Shown: positions 18,901 to 27,511, counted from the first letter of the stretch. The stretch: DNA of 64,000 nucleotides from M3007 sp041392625 (GCA_041392625.1 JAWKLR010000006.1:145357-209356), one strand, 5' to 3'. Program-made: numbers and translations. Notes: a model not told the origin generated them from the letters alone.

Positions 18901-19643
18901 CCTGGTATACCATGAATCAAATCCCGCAGGATAAGCCCGGTGAAGTATTGCCTACTCCGGATTTTCCTCCCAAGCAAGACAATGCCCTTTCAGCCAAAGA
19001 GGTGAAGGAAGGCTGGAAATTGTTGTTTGACGGAAGTTCGCTCAATGGCTGGCATAATTACGGGAAAAAAGGAGTTGGGAAATCCTGGATTATTCAGGAC
19101 AATGCCTTGTACCTGGATGCAAAACCCAGCACCACAGGCCACTGGCAGGCTGAAGACGGTGGGGATATCCTAACCGATGGTGAGTACCAGGATTTTGAAT
19201 TTACACTGGAATGGAAAATCAGCGCCTGTGGAAACTCTGGGATTTACTACAATGTCATTGAGAATCCGGAGAAATACGGATATGGCTGGATGACGGGTCC
19301 GGAAATGCAGGTGCTCGACGATGCCTGTCACCCTGATAGCCGCTTCCCCATGCACCGTGCCGGCGACCTGTATGATATGCAATCGTGTAAGTACATCACT
19401 GTCAAGCCTGCCGGTGAGTGGAACCACGTGCGCATCATTTCAAAAAATGGAAAAATTGAGCAGTGGCAAAATTACCGCAAGGTAGTTTCATACGACATCA
19501 ACGACCCTTCCTGGCCGGAAATGATTGCTAAAAGCAAATTCCGGGAATGGGAAGATTTTGGCACGGCTAAAAAAGGAAAAATCGCCTTGCAGGATCACGG
19601 GAATCCTGTTTGGTTTAAAAACATCAAAATTCGAAAACTCTAA
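15942..19643 (+). CDS. Multidomain secreted protein: cytochrome c, PA14, sugar-dehydrogenase-like propeller, DUF1080
   Basis: 1233 residues with an N-terminal signal/anchor helix (LFILLAVVLLGLWLWASS). Order: an N-terminal region of unknown fold; a c-type haem domain around residue 270 with DCRTCHN (CxxCH) and an axial Met in AAMSAHPDLQPEDA; a PA14-like carbohydrate-binding domain (about 405-510, LQLSSDDGSRLYLDDALIID); a beta-propeller resembling membrane-bound sugar or PQQ-type dehydrogenases (about 555-880); and a C-terminal DUF1080/3-keto-glycoside hydrolase domain (about 1020-1233, WKLLFDGSSLNGWHNYG and GNSGIYYNV). Such fusions suggest periplasmic oxidation of a sugar, electron transfer to haem and cleavage of the keto-glycoside. 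A sugar-type MFS carrier starts 5 bases later, so uptake of the product is likely. Confidence 0.85.
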   Translation: MLKNRNLFILLAVVLLGLWLWASSNEKAGAEYDRPNDPWVFRSVLDKQARMITLALDEDLWVAYSTDSCSLYKAWAGSVAFEGAVYNMRHGPQPTSVGSAWFENKFKQPWQVRLNGKTELPKTDYKGHRYTSDGHAEIMFDLVLSDGQRIRINERPEFVEVDRQKGLERVFEVVEAPAGAEISLLTNAGSIAGSNGVKTDGELVDIETRDYESGVKLSTIELDGRLVLNPDGETHLTCMFVRQPLYKNPNAASLEEEEGPTLSPGEKLMAKTDCRTCHNPQVKTVGPSYKEISERYKNTTNNWETLAQKVIQGGSGNWGIAAMSAHPDLQPEDAISMVQYILSLDEGEDDGEGGNTTVDLASIPADQWLKPDASIKAEDVEPGLPLKVFQLAKNPETLDRINFNAKPDAQYILGQFNIDNALFGELKENFALEATGYIFLEKDDNVLLQLSSDDGSRLYLDDALIIDNDGLHGMAPIETELALRGGYHKIKLQYFQGAGGRGISLEWARSGQSGMEVIPDTKFYHRPNEGESKKRFGQEIAKIPGDQTALTEVHPSYDLSQARPNEFLPKVAGMDFMSDGRLVVSTWDAMGGVYILENVDSGDPDKIKYKRIAKGLAEPLGLKVVNDTIYVLQKQELTRLIDTDGDEIIDEYQCFAKGWRASANFHEFAFGLAYKDNHFYATLAIGIMPGGASARPQIPDRGKVIRISKADGSIEFIARGLRTPNGIGLGVDDEIFVADNQGDWLPSSKILHVSKGAFFNSYAVDSANVASLPVKPPVVWLPQDEIGNSPSTPLALNDGPFKGQMIHGEVTHGGVKRVYVEKVNGEYQGCVFRFIQGLEAGVNRMVWGPDGALYIGGIGNPGNWQQNGKLWYGLQRLKYNENPSFEMLAVRAKTNGIEIEFTEPLREGDGWSTSHYDIQQWRYVPTIEYGGPKVDPEVLPVRSASVSKDRKSVFLEIDGIKAGHLVYVHLKDLPISDNGHSIWSTEAWYTMNQIPQDKPGEVLPTPDFPPKQDNALSAKEVKEGWKLLFDGSSLNGWHNYGKKGVGKSWIIQDNALYLDAKPSTTGHWQAEDGGDILTDGEYQDFEFTLEWKISACGNSGIYYNVIENPEKYGYGWMTGPEMQVLDDACHPDSRFPMHRAGDLYDMQSCKYITVKPAGEWNHVRIISKNGKIEQWQNYRKVVSYDINDPSWPEMIAKSKFREWEDFGTAKKGKIALQDHGNPVWFKNIKIRKL

Positions 19644-19648
19644 GTCCC

Positions 19649-20872
19649 ATGTCAACAGTTAACAACCAACGGCTTTTTATTGCCAGCTGTTTTGCGCTGG
19701 TAACCACCGCCTTTGCTTTTGCAATTCGGGCGGGAATTCTGAATGCCCTGAGCACCCAGTTTGTGCTCACCGATACCCAACTGGGCTACATCAATTCCAT
19801 GGCTATTTTGGGCTTCCCGATTGCAACCATGGTGGGTGGTGTGCTGTACAATTTATTCGGTGCCAAACGCATGATTTGGCTGGCGCTGATTACCCATACC
19901 CTGGGTATTTTGCTGACCATTTTTGCAGATGGATTTGAGTTGCTGTTGCTTTCCAACTTCTTTATTGGATTTGGAAACGGAACCGTAGAAGCTGCTTGCA
20001 ATCCGATGATTGCAGCGATGTTTCCCAAGAACCAGACTACCATGCTCAACCGCTTTCACGTTTGGTTTCCCGGGGGTATTTTCCTGGGTGCACTGATTTC
20101 GGAATTGATGACCGGCATGGGCATGGGTTGGCAGGCGCAAATTGGCGTCATGCTGATTCCAACGGTGATTTATGCTTACTTGTTTTGGGGGCAAAAATTC
20201 CCCGAAGCGGAGGATGCCGGTCAGGCATCTATCAGCGATAACCTAAAGGGGATGCTTTCCCCCTTGTATATCTTTATGCTGGGCTGTATGGTACTTACAG
20301 CCAACACAGAACTCAGCACCCAGCAATGGGTGGAACGCTTGCTTGGCAATACAGGCGCATCGCCGATGTTGGTACTGGCCCTGGTGACCGGACTGATGGC
20401 AGTCGGCCGGTATTTTGCCGGGCCTGTGGTGCACCGACTCAACCCCACCGGGGTCTTGTGGGGCTCTGCCATTATAGCCACCATCGGTATTTGGCTGATG
20501 GGTTCTGCCAGTGGGGGCATGGTGTATGTTGCCGCCATTTTGTTTGCTATCGGTGTGTGTTATTTCTGGCCGACGATGCTTGGGTTTACCGCGGAATACA
20601 TTCCGAAGTCGGGAGCCATTGGCATGTCGATTATGGGCGGTATGGGTATGTTTGCTACGGCCATCGCCCAACCCATCGTTGGGGGCTGGCTGGATGGCTC
20701 AAGAGCCAGTGCTGAAGCCCAGGGGCTCGTCGGTGAAGCGGCTGAACTAGCTGCCGGACAGGCCACACTCGGCAAGTTGGTAATATTCCCAATCATCCTG
20801 ATCGTAGCCTTCGGTCTGCTTTGGTTTTACATGCGCAACAAGCCCCACGGTGCAGCGCTGCATGCCAGTTAG
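19649..20872 (+). CDS. MFS transporter, probably for sugars
   Basis: Inner-membrane carrier of 407 residues with about twelve hydrophobic helices. The loop after helix 2 has GGVLYNLFGAKRMIWLAL, the MFS motif-A position, and a FIGFGNGTVEAACNPMIAAM segment resembling fucose-type carriers. The start follows the preceding gene's stop by 5 bases, so the two are co-transcribed. Context points to uptake of the product of the DUF1080 protein. A hairpin terminator follows. Substrate is inferred only. Confidence 0.85.
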   Translation: MSTVNNQRLFIASCFALVTTAFAFAIRAGILNALSTQFVLTDTQLGYINSMAILGFPIATMVGGVLYNLFGAKRMIWLALITHTLGILLTIFADGFELLLLSNFFIGFGNGTVEAACNPMIAAMFPKNQTTMLNRFHVWFPGGIFLGALISELMTGMGMGWQAQIGVMLIPTVIYAYLFWGQKFPEAEDAGQASISDNLKGMLSPLYIFMLGCMVLTANTELSTQQWVERLLGNTGASPMLVLALVTGLMAVGRYFAGPVVHRLNPTGVLWGSAIIATIGIWLMGSASGGMVYVAAILFAIGVCYFWPTMLGFTAEYIPKSGAIGMSIMGGMGMFATAIAQPIVGGWLDGSRASAEAQGLVGEAAELAAGQATLGKLVIFPIILIVAFGLLWFYMRNKPHGAALHAS

Positions 20873-20894
20873 GACAAGAACGCTAAATTAGCGC

Positions 20895-20938
20895 ACAGGC
20901 CCTGTTTCTTTTTGAAGGAATAGGGCCTGTGTTGTTTG
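20895..20938 (+). terminator. Terminator of the sugar-oxidation/MFS operon
   Basis: Stem ACAGGCCCT (20895-20903) pairs with AGGGCCTGT (20922-20930), loop of 18 bases, followed by GTTGTTTGG. The T-tract is imperfect but the stem is perfect and positioned 20 bases after the stop. Confidence 0.65.
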
Positions 20939-21031
20939 GTGGGGAGTTTATTAGGATTTTTGAGGTTTTAAATGGTTCAGATGATGATTCTTAAAATAGA
21001 CTACATTTTAAAATATCAAAATATATGAAAA

Positions 21032-21931
21032 ATGAAAGTGATTAAATTCTTCCTGTTCTTTCTGAGCTTAAATACTGCAATTGCACAGGAAATAACAATG
21101 CAGAAGTCCATCATTACTGATGACACAATACTTGTAAACCTTGAAAGAAGTGGTCATTTAGAAGTTAGTTCTGTATTAACGGGAGAGAGCCTCTTAATTG
21201 ATACTTCAGTCTACTTATTTGGATTGCCCACTCAAGAAGAGAGGGAGATGGCGGGTGAGATATTACAATGGGATATTGTTGGTTCGTATCTATTTCAAAA
21301 TGCCTTGTACAAGGATTCTAGAGGAGCCTGCTCATATCAAATCAGAAGATATTCAATTGATAGTTTACGTGGTCTACGGAGTGATGCACTTAAAAACTAT
21401 ATAGTTTCTACTGAAACCTTGTTTGACAATGATATACAGCCTGGAGAATGGTATCAATCAAGAATCTTTTATGCCGCAGATTCAATTACTGGACCATTGT
21501 TTTTTGATTTTGTAGTCAACAAAGACTCACTAATTATGTACATTTATTTGGAAGGATTAGGGCAAATAGAAGTTTGGAACTATAATCGATATCGATTTAA
21601 GTTGGGGCATGATAAAGATCAATTAGAATTTTGGGGAAGAAAAAAGAATTGGGAAAAAGTGAATTCGATTACCCTAAATCATAAATTAAAAATGCCGTTC
21701 CGGGTTCTTAGTAATAGGTCAAATATCTTTTTAATTTCAGACAAAGGAAGCATTTATTCAATCTCTGGGGGTAAACTGCAATTGATGAAGACCGCCTCTA
21801 AAATAACTGGAGGTTACAAAATTATTGACAAAAAGGGTGAATGTATTTATTTAATTCCAAATTACGCAAAAGATAAACCCTCTTGGAAAGAGGGTTTAAT
21901 CCCTGCAAATAAAGTTTTGCAAAACCATTAG
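21032..21931 (+). CDS. Secreted protein of unrecognised family, paralogue 1
   Basis: 299 residues with a signal peptide (MKVIKFFLFFLSLNTAIAQ). The family is not recognised. It shares a pattern with the genes at 22404, 24194 and 25624: an N-terminal strand-rich part, a DSL/KDSLI segment followed by a charged stretch and EVWNYN (EFWNFEHF in the others), then a conserved Pro-Phe and a GKLQL-like strand near the end. The codons and base use are AT-rich relative to the genes before 20.9 kb, marking the start of the accessory island. A perfect 10-base hairpin lies within its last codons (21875-21897). Immunity or surface adaptor roles are possible but unsupported. Confidence 0.7.
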   Translation: MKVIKFFLFFLSLNTAIAQEITMQKSIITDDTILVNLERSGHLEVSSVLTGESLLIDTSVYLFGLPTQEEREMAGEILQWDIVGSYLFQNALYKDSRGACSYQIRRYSIDSLRGLRSDALKNYIVSTETLFDNDIQPGEWYQSRIFYAADSITGPLFFDFVVNKDSLIMYIYLEGLGQIEVWNYNRYRFKLGHDKDQLEFWGRKKNWEKVNSITLNHKLKMPFRVLSNRSNIFLISDKGSIYSISGGKLQLMKTASKITGGYKIIDKKGECIYLIPNYAKDKPSWKEGLIPANKVLQNH

Positions 21932-21969
21932 AATAATTATTCGTATGTATTTTTTGTTCAAAATTTGGG

Positions 21970-22377
21970 TTGATATCCAATGCTCAGTCAGGCTTTCTAG
22001 AACTCTGCACAGTAGAGTTTTGGCAGCCCAATGAAGGTGTCTCCAATTGGATAAGAATCAAAGAAGATGGCTTATCAGGAGTTGAGCTATCAGGAGAAAT
22101 ATCTACAGTTGCTTGGGAAAATACATCTGGAAACATAACAAAAAAGCCAGTTGCCTATGTTAGTGGGAGCACTGCGAGAATTGGAGCTTGCTTTAAAAAA
22201 GAAGGAACTCCAATTTTGGAACAAGCCAGTCAAGGATATTTGCATTTTGAAACGCTGCATTATTTAGGTTCTAAGTACGGAGTTCTTTCAATAAATATTG
22301 ATGAAGTGATCTCCGGGGTATGGAATCACTTTTCATATTTACAGATAAAGGATGTTGACGCACCACCAAAAATTTAA
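21970..22377 (+). pseudogene. Fragment of a secreted protein containing the RIKEDGLSGVELSGE module
   Basis: An open frame of 135 codons whose middle encodes WIRIKEDGLSGVELSGE, then KKPVAYVSGSTARIGACF. It lacks a proper signal peptide, while a related gene at 25166 has one, so this is probably a truncated copy with a different tail (GYLHFETLHYLGSKYGVL). The module is nearly identical at DNA level to 25302-25459. Family not recognised; the module resembles a beta-sandwich leader of large secreted proteins, which is a guess. Confidence 0.5.
22051..22207 (+). repeat. 157-base direct repeat, second copy at 25302-25459
   Basis: The stretch from GGATAAGAATCAAAGAAGA to AAAAAAGAAGGAAC is repeated at 25302-25459 with only a handful of mismatches, far closer than the flanking coding sequence. 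It encodes the RIKEDGLSGVELSGE module in both places and then the two proteins diverge abruptly, which suggests recombination or recent gene conversion. Confidence 0.8.
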
Positions 22378-22403
22378 TCCTGAAACCTGATAAACCAGCC
22401 AGT

Positions 22404-23321
22404 ATGAATAAATTTTTCATAGCAAGTATTGCATTGCTTTTTATCATAACTGCTAATGAATCAATTTGTCAATCACGAATAAATAAATCATATATAATTG
22501 ACAATAATGGGTCCGTTTTATTGTCTGAGGGAGAAGGGCGGCTGCTTTTAAGGAGTTCAGAACAAGACAGTTTGTTTTTGGATACAGTTCGCATTTACCC
22601 CAACCCGCGAGATCCCTTTTTTAACAAGCATCCAGTTGTTTGGGATTATTCAGATGGGTTCCTGTTCCAAACCTCTGTGTTCATTTCCAATACTGGGCAA
22701 CCTATTTTTCAATTGGATCGATTTCTGATCGATAGCGTCAATAGCTACTTCATAGAGGAGCGCCAAAGTTTTTTTCCACCGCCTAAATCACGTTTGGACA
22801 AAGGGGGCTTACCAATAGACCGGTACTATGGTGAGAAGTTTTTGTTTAATAATGCTATGGGGGATTGCTATTATGATATGTGGGTCGATAAAGATACTTT
22901 GATACAAGTCTTGTTTAAGCAAAAGGATAAGATCGTTGAATTTTGGAATTTCGAGCACTTTGAGATGGTTGACAATACCCCCCTCACGTCAGAAGATAAA
23001 ACACGAAAAGGTAAAGAAAAGGCTTGGCGATTGGTTGGTACAATAAATGTGCCTGCGGACTTTTTACCACCAGTCAATGTATTTAAATCTAAGGGAAGGT
23101 TTCTTTTAATGTCAGGCGATTATCAATTATATAAAATTGAAAATAATACGCTTGTTTCAGTTTTTACTTTTAGAAATACTCAAATTGAAGATGTCACCCT
23201 CATCGTTGATAAACGCACTGAAGAGATTTATTATGCCGATAGAAAAGAGCTATTGAACGGTTTGGGAATTGATAAAGGGAGAGGGGCGACGCAGTCTTAT
23301 CAAAAAATTGATATTGATTAA
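22404..23321 (+). CDS. Secreted protein of unrecognised family, paralogue 2
   Basis: 305 residues with a signal peptide (MNKFFIASIALLFIITANES). It aligns by eye with paralogues 1, 3 and 4: VWDYSDGFLFQTSVF, DKDTLIQVLF, EFWNFEHFEM, EDKTRKGKEKAWRLVGTINV and GRFLLMSGDYQLYKI. The repeated short strand motifs could be propeller-like, but no known family was recognised. The 169 bases after it contain only a short frame with no identifiable product. Spacing to the neighbours suggests separate small units rather than a tight operon. Confidence 0.7.
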   Translation: MNKFFIASIALLFIITANESICQSRINKSYIIDNNGSVLLSEGEGRLLLRSSEQDSLFLDTVRIYPNPRDPFFNKHPVVWDYSDGFLFQTSVFISNTGQPIFQLDRFLIDSVNSYFIEERQSFFPPPKSRLDKGGLPIDRYYGEKFLFNNAMGDCYYDMWVDKDTLIQVLFKQKDKIVEFWNFEHFEMVDNTPLTSEDKTRKGKEKAWRLVGTINVPADFLPPVNVFKSKGRFLLMSGDYQLYKIENNTLVSVFTFRNTQIEDVTLIVDKRTEEIYYADRKELLNGLGIDKGRGATQSYQKIDID

Positions 23322-23490
23322 GAGCCTGTATTACGCCCGTCATATGGATCCGATCCATTCTCATCAAAAAAACGATTTGGTAGCAGGCTATGGAAAAGTC
23401 GTAACTTATATGGCTCCTAATGAAAATCCATATCTTATTCTTTGGGTAAATGAAAAGTACAACTCAAGTAGCTTTAAAATATAATTAACG

Positions 23491-23958
23491 ATGTGCTATA
23501 GGTTATTATGTCTGATAAGTATTGTTTGTGTTTCATCAAGTAATGGCGGTGCACAGGTAATTAAATATGAAAATAGAGTAAACAACTACCTTCTAAAGGT
23601 TCTGGAAGTAGACTCTGACTTGTATTACACCGTAGAAACAAATGGTAAAATTGATACGTTTAACCACTACAGGCTGGCTAAATATCAAGGGGCTGAGGTT
23701 ATTCAAATGGAAATCTATAATCATAACACCATTGTATGCCTTTTTAGCACATATTTAAATACCCATTATACTATATACAAATTAGATTCTCAAGGCTGGA
23801 AAGCTCGCCTTTCTGGAATTCTCAAACCAGATTCGAAAACAAAGGAGCCATATAGGGTTTCCATTGTAAACCAAAATACCTTCAAGATAGAAACGAGTTC
23901 AAATAAAACCTATTACCGATTGGATTACGAGAATAAAACCCTCACGAAAATCGAATAA
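23491..23958 (+). CDS. Small secreted protein, unrecognised
   Basis: 155 residues starting MCYRLLCLISIVCVSSSNGG, a short signal peptide or lipoprotein-like leader. The mature part is rich in Tyr, Asn and strand-forming stretches (KIDTFNHYRLAKYQGAEV). No motif was recognised. AT-rich base use matches the island. After it, 23959-24076 has no convincing gene, although a short open frame with EWTKAVEAGEQKSGVEL looks like a leftover of a coding region. Confidence 0.5.
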   Translation: MCYRLLCLISIVCVSSSNGGAQVIKYENRVNNYLLKVLEVDSDLYYTVETNGKIDTFNHYRLAKYQGAEVIQMEIYNHNTIVCLFSTYLNTHYTIYKLDSQGWKARLSGILKPDSKTKEPYRVSIVNQNTFKIETSSNKTYYRLDYENKTLTKIE

Positions 23959-24076
23959 ATATGAAATGCTGCTCAAGTGTTGAATAGCACTAGCTGGTCT
24001 TGAATGGACAAAAGCAGTGGAAGCAGGCGAACAAAAATCCGGCGTTGAGCTTTGCCTGATTCGCCTAAAGAGCCTA

Positions 24077-25102
24077 TTCATGCACTCAGGAATTCCAGGT
24101 TTCCTACTATGGTGTGTATGTACTGGTAATAAGCCCAAATACACATGCCTTTTGTTTTTTGTTATTTATTGATCACGTACCATTTTTATCAGGATGATTA
24201 GAATAATCATATTAGTATTGATATTTCTCTTTGTGCACATCTAAGTATGTCTCAGGGTTTCCCAATTAAATCATATCTTGATAGAGACCAGCGATAATAA
24301 TAGGGAATCAATGATTTGGGCGGAATACTCATTGTCAAAAACATTGCCTCAACTACTGATGTGGATACTATAAATATTTACCCTAAGTTTTTAGACTCTA
24401 CTCTTTTGAAACATCCTATGGTGTGATATTGAAGGGAAGTATTTATATCAAGTTTCGCAATAAGGTCAAATACAGGATTAATACTGTTCAAGCTCAATCG
24501 CTTTATTTTTGATAGCATTCAAAGTTATAGTTTTGACATTTATCGAAGTTTTTCCTCCCAAAGAAACTATTTTAGACAACGGTAGTCAGCTAATTGATTT
24601 ATATAATACAAAGATATTATTGGAGATAGAGGATGTAGGAGGTCCTTTTATTATGATATCTTATGTGTCAAAAGATTCACTTATTCAGCTTGTATATAAC
24701 GAATCAAAAAGAGAAGTTGAATTTTGGAATTTTGAACATTTCAGGCTCTTCAATGACTACGAGCTCAAAACAGAAGACCGTCAAAGAGTTGCACGTAATA
24801 AACGGTGGAGACTAATCAATACTATTTCTGTCCCAGAAGATTTTATTGCCCCATTTAGAGCTTACAACAAAGCAGGAATATTTCTTATTTTATCTGGAGA
24901 TAATAGGCTCTATTCAGTAGTTAATAACGAATTAGTGTTTGCTTGCAACTTAAATAAAAAGGAATCACCTCCCCCCATTATTCTTATTGATAAAGAAACA
25001 AGCTCAATATTCATTGGAAGTGCAGATATTCTAGAATCAGCTAATAAATATTTAGAAACTACTGAGATCATGAAATTATTAACACCTATTAGTATCGAAT
25101 AG
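24077..25102 (+). pseudogene. Degenerate tandem duplicate of the 25503-26532 unit (paralogue 3)
   Basis: The DNA from TTCATGCACTCAGGAATTC onward (24077) repeats at 25503, including the non-coding leader, the ATG (24194 versus 25624) and the whole coding region. The first copy contains several single-base indels in its first third (near 24230, 24290-24300, 24425 and 24460) and is open only from about 24509. Its 3' two thirds encode a protein like paralogue 4 (EFWNFEHFRLFNDYELKTED). The pair is a roughly 1-kb direct duplication separated by the truncated gene at 25166. Confidence 0.8.
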
Positions 25103-25165
25103 CATCACGCTTTATGTGGTTGTTAGACTACCTTGTTCTTTCTCAAAATTTTATTGATTTCCCCA

Positions 25166-25555
25166 ATGAACAATACTAAATTCGTTTTAATTTTTGCGTT
25201 GAGTTTTCAGTTAGTGACGGGAACTTGCTATGGACAAATTGATGATATTTCGTTGTGCAAAGTGGAGTATTATCAGCCAAATGAAGATGCATCTTACTGG
25301 ATAAGAATCAAAGAAGATGGCTTATCAGGAGTTGAGCTATCAGGAGAAGTATCTACAGTTGCTTGGGAAAGTACATCTGGGAACATAACAAAAAAGCCAG
25401 TTGCCTATGTTAGTGGGAGTACTGCAAGGATTGGGGCTTGCTTTAAAAAAGAAGGAACGAATAAGGTTTGTGTCTCCAATGAAACAGGAGCGGATTTACT
25501 TTTTCATGCACTCAGGAATTCTAGGTTTCCTACTATGGTATGTATGTACTGGTAG
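25166..25555 (+). CDS. Secreted protein with RIKEDGLSGVELSGE module, truncated by a duplication junction
   Basis: From ATG 25166 it has a signal peptide (MNNTKFVLIFALSFQLVTG) and the module WIRIKEDGLSGVELSGE to GACFKKEG. The last 20 codons run into the start of the duplicated unit at 25503, so the natural C-terminus is probably missing and the protein ends FPTMVCMYW. The ATG at 25166 is preferred over 25133 because it gives the signal peptide. Function unknown. Confidence 0.5.
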   Translation: MNNTKFVLIFALSFQLVTGTCYGQIDDISLCKVEYYQPNEDASYWIRIKEDGLSGVELSGEVSTVAWESTSGNITKKPVAYVSGSTARIGACFKKEGTNKVCVSNETGADLLFHALRNSRFPTMVCMYW

Positions 25556-25623
25556 TAAGTAGCCCAAATACACATGCCTTTTGTTTTTTGTTATTTATTG
25601 GATCACGTACCATTTTTATCAGG

Positions 25624-26532
25624 ATGATTAGAATAATCATATTAGTATTGATATTTCTCTTTTGTGCACATCTAAGTATGTCTCAGGGGTTTCCAATTAA
25701 ATCATATCTTGATAGAGACCAAAGGATAATAATAGGAATCAATGATTCTAAAGGAACTATTCTTGTCAAGAATACCTTCTCGAGTACTGATACTTTAAAA
25801 ATATACCATAAGTTTTTAGACTCTATTCTTTTGGAGCATCCTATGGTGTGGGATATTGAGGGAAAGTATTTGTATCAAGTTTCTTCAATGAGGTCAAATA
25901 CCGGATTTGCATTGTTTAAACTTAATCGATTTATTATTGACAGTATTCAAAATTATAGTTTTGGCATCTTTCATACTTTTTCTCCTCCTAGTGGAACCAT
26001 TTTAGACAAGGGCACTCAACCTATTAATCTATATAATACAAAGGTTACATTAGGAATTGAGGATGTAGGTGGCCCTTTTTTTTACGATATCATTGTGTCA
26101 AAAGATTCACTTATTCAGCTTGTATACAATGAGTCAAAAAGAGAAATTGAATTTTGGAACTTTGAACATTTCAGGCTCTTCAATGACTACGAGCTCAAAA
26201 CAGAAGACCGCCAAAGAATTGCACATAGTAAACGATGGGGCTTAATCAATACCATTCCCGCTCCAGAAAATTTTGTAGCCCCATTTAATATTTATAATCA
26301 GGATGGTAGGTACCTAATTTTATCCGGAGAGAATAAGCTTTATTCAGTAGTTAATAATGAATTGAGATTGATGGATCAATTCAAGTATAATCAGATGGAC
26401 GATCTGTTGCTTTTGATTGATAAAAAAACAGATACGATATACGTAGGGAATGTGAATGCTCTGACAGCTGATTCAGAGAAATCAAGTCCTGCCACAATTG
26501 TAAAATTGCTGACTCGAATACATATTGAATAA
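25624..26532 (+). CDS. Secreted protein of unrecognised family, paralogue 4
   Basis: 302 residues from ATG 25624, chosen because MIRIIILVLIFLFCAHLSMS is a signal peptide; the frame is open 28 codons upstream. Shares DIIVSKDSLIQLVYNESKRE, EFWNFEHFRLF, TEDRQRIAHSKRWGLINTI and GRYLILSGENKLYSVV with the other paralogues. It is the intact partner of the degenerate copy at 24194-25102. The four copies in 5.5 kb point to local expansion. Whether they act as surface or immunity proteins is unknown. Confidence 0.7.
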   Translation: MIRIIILVLIFLFCAHLSMSQGFPIKSYLDRDQRIIIGINDSKGTILVKNTFSSTDTLKIYHKFLDSILLEHPMVWDIEGKYLYQVSSMRSNTGFALFKLNRFIIDSIQNYSFGIFHTFSPPSGTILDKGTQPINLYNTKVTLGIEDVGGPFFYDIIVSKDSLIQLVYNESKREIEFWNFEHFRLFNDYELKTEDRQRIAHSKRWGLINTIPAPENFVAPFNIYNQDGRYLILSGENKLYSVVNNELRLMDQFKYNQMDDLLLLIDKKTDTIYVGNVNALTADSEKSSPATIVKLLTRIHIE

Positions 26533-26646
26533 CACCGCCCTTCCTTTCTTTTTATGTAATAAACCCTAAAAGCGCATCTGGTTTAAGTAGGAGGCACTTG
26601 CTAACTCCAAACGCTGGATGTATTTCTTGTCAATAACCCCAAACCT

Positions 26647-26946
26647 ATGCAAAAATCAATCTTGATATTCTTTGGGAACCTCCTGTTCTCATGCGGTCTT
26701 ATCGCCCAAATCACCTATGTCGAGCCGTTCGATTATTTCCGTCCTGTTTTTTATTCGGAGCAAAAGGGTCTGGTTGAAGTATTTGATCCAAACTCAAATC
26801 ATAAAATTGGTACGCTTGATCTTGTAGCAATCAATCCGTTTGGAAATCTTGACATCCCGATTGAAACGCTCGATGATGAGTTTGGAAGGATGATCTCATC
26901 ATTGGTCACTAATAAACGAGGAAAAGGTAATTCAAAAATGTATTAG
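26647..26946 (+). CDS. Short secreted protein, unrecognised
   Basis: 99 residues with a signal peptide (MQKSILIFFGNLLFSCGLIA). The remainder (TYVEPFDYFRPVFYSEQKGL) has no known motif. It may be a truncated gene or the 5' part of a gene continued by the next frame (26986-27480) after a break at about 26945; the spacing and strand fit but this cannot be proved. Confidence 0.4.
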   Translation: MQKSILIFFGNLLFSCGLIAQITYVEPFDYFRPVFYSEQKGLVEVFDPNSNHKIGTLDLVAINPFGNLDIPIETLDDEFGRMISSLVTNKRGKGNSKMY

Positions 26947-26985
26947 CAAAGAGGAACTCTTTTAAACTTAAAATGCTTTAATATA

Positions 26986-27480
26986 ATGGGAGTAGGGCTA
27001 GTTATTTGGAGTAAAACTCCAGTGCATCAAAAAGAAATACTGATGGATATGGTTGAAGCTGCCTATGATGGCTGTCTTCTGTTTCAATTGCAAGGATATA
27101 AAACATATGATCGTAAGGGGGATACGTTATTTGCTCCCGGAGAGTTCGTCTTGCAAAATGAGAATCCGAGTCGTTCCTTCATGGTTTTTTATATTTGTAA
27201 TTTTGATGATCAACAAAGTGGGAAATGTGAATGGGTAGATACCAAGTTTATCACCGTAAAAAATGAGACAATTGTAGAACCATTGCTTTATAGATTAGCA
27301 GTTTCTGAGGATGCAGATTTTGATATATCTTATTATTTCGCCTATCATTATTTGAAGAAAAACCAAGAACAATTTCTTTCCTTTTCTGAATATTTGCTAA
27401 CCTGGGACATGATGAATAAAGCATTTGCAGATGGTTTTACAGAAAATTGGTACACAAGGCTTCAAGATGAAAATAAGTAG
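26986..27480 (+). CDS. Unrecognised cytoplasmic-type protein, possibly an immunity protein
   Basis: 164 residues without a signal peptide at the assigned start. It contains an acidic, aromatic-rich half (EDADFDISYYFAYHYLKKNQ) and ends FTENWYTRLQDENK. No family recognised. It is followed by the first copy of the glycosyltransferase 3'-end repeat (27512-27544), so it is the last gene of one cassette. Confidence 0.4.
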   Translation: MGVGLVIWSKTPVHQKEILMDMVEAAYDGCLLFQLQGYKTYDRKGDTLFAPGEFVLQNENPSRSFMVFYICNFDDQQSGKCEWVDTKFITVKNETIVEPLLYRLAVSEDADFDISYYFAYHYLKKNQEQFLSFSEYLLTWDMMNKAFADGFTENWYTRLQDENK

Positions 27481-27511
27481 GCAGGCAATCCGATAGCCCC
27501 CAACAATCATT

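Noticed and set aside
20243..20671. Minus-strand open frame with many His residues
   Set aside because: Antisense to the intact MFS transporter; His richness comes from the complementary codons.
21875..21897. Perfect 10-base hairpin resembling a terminator
   Set aside because: It lies within the last codons of a gene and is not followed by a T-tract; coding constraint or chance is enough.
23269..23484. Short open frame with ARHMDPIHSHQKNDLVAGYG
   Set aside because: It overlaps the end of paralogue 2, has no good start, and the product could not be tied to a family; at most a fragment.
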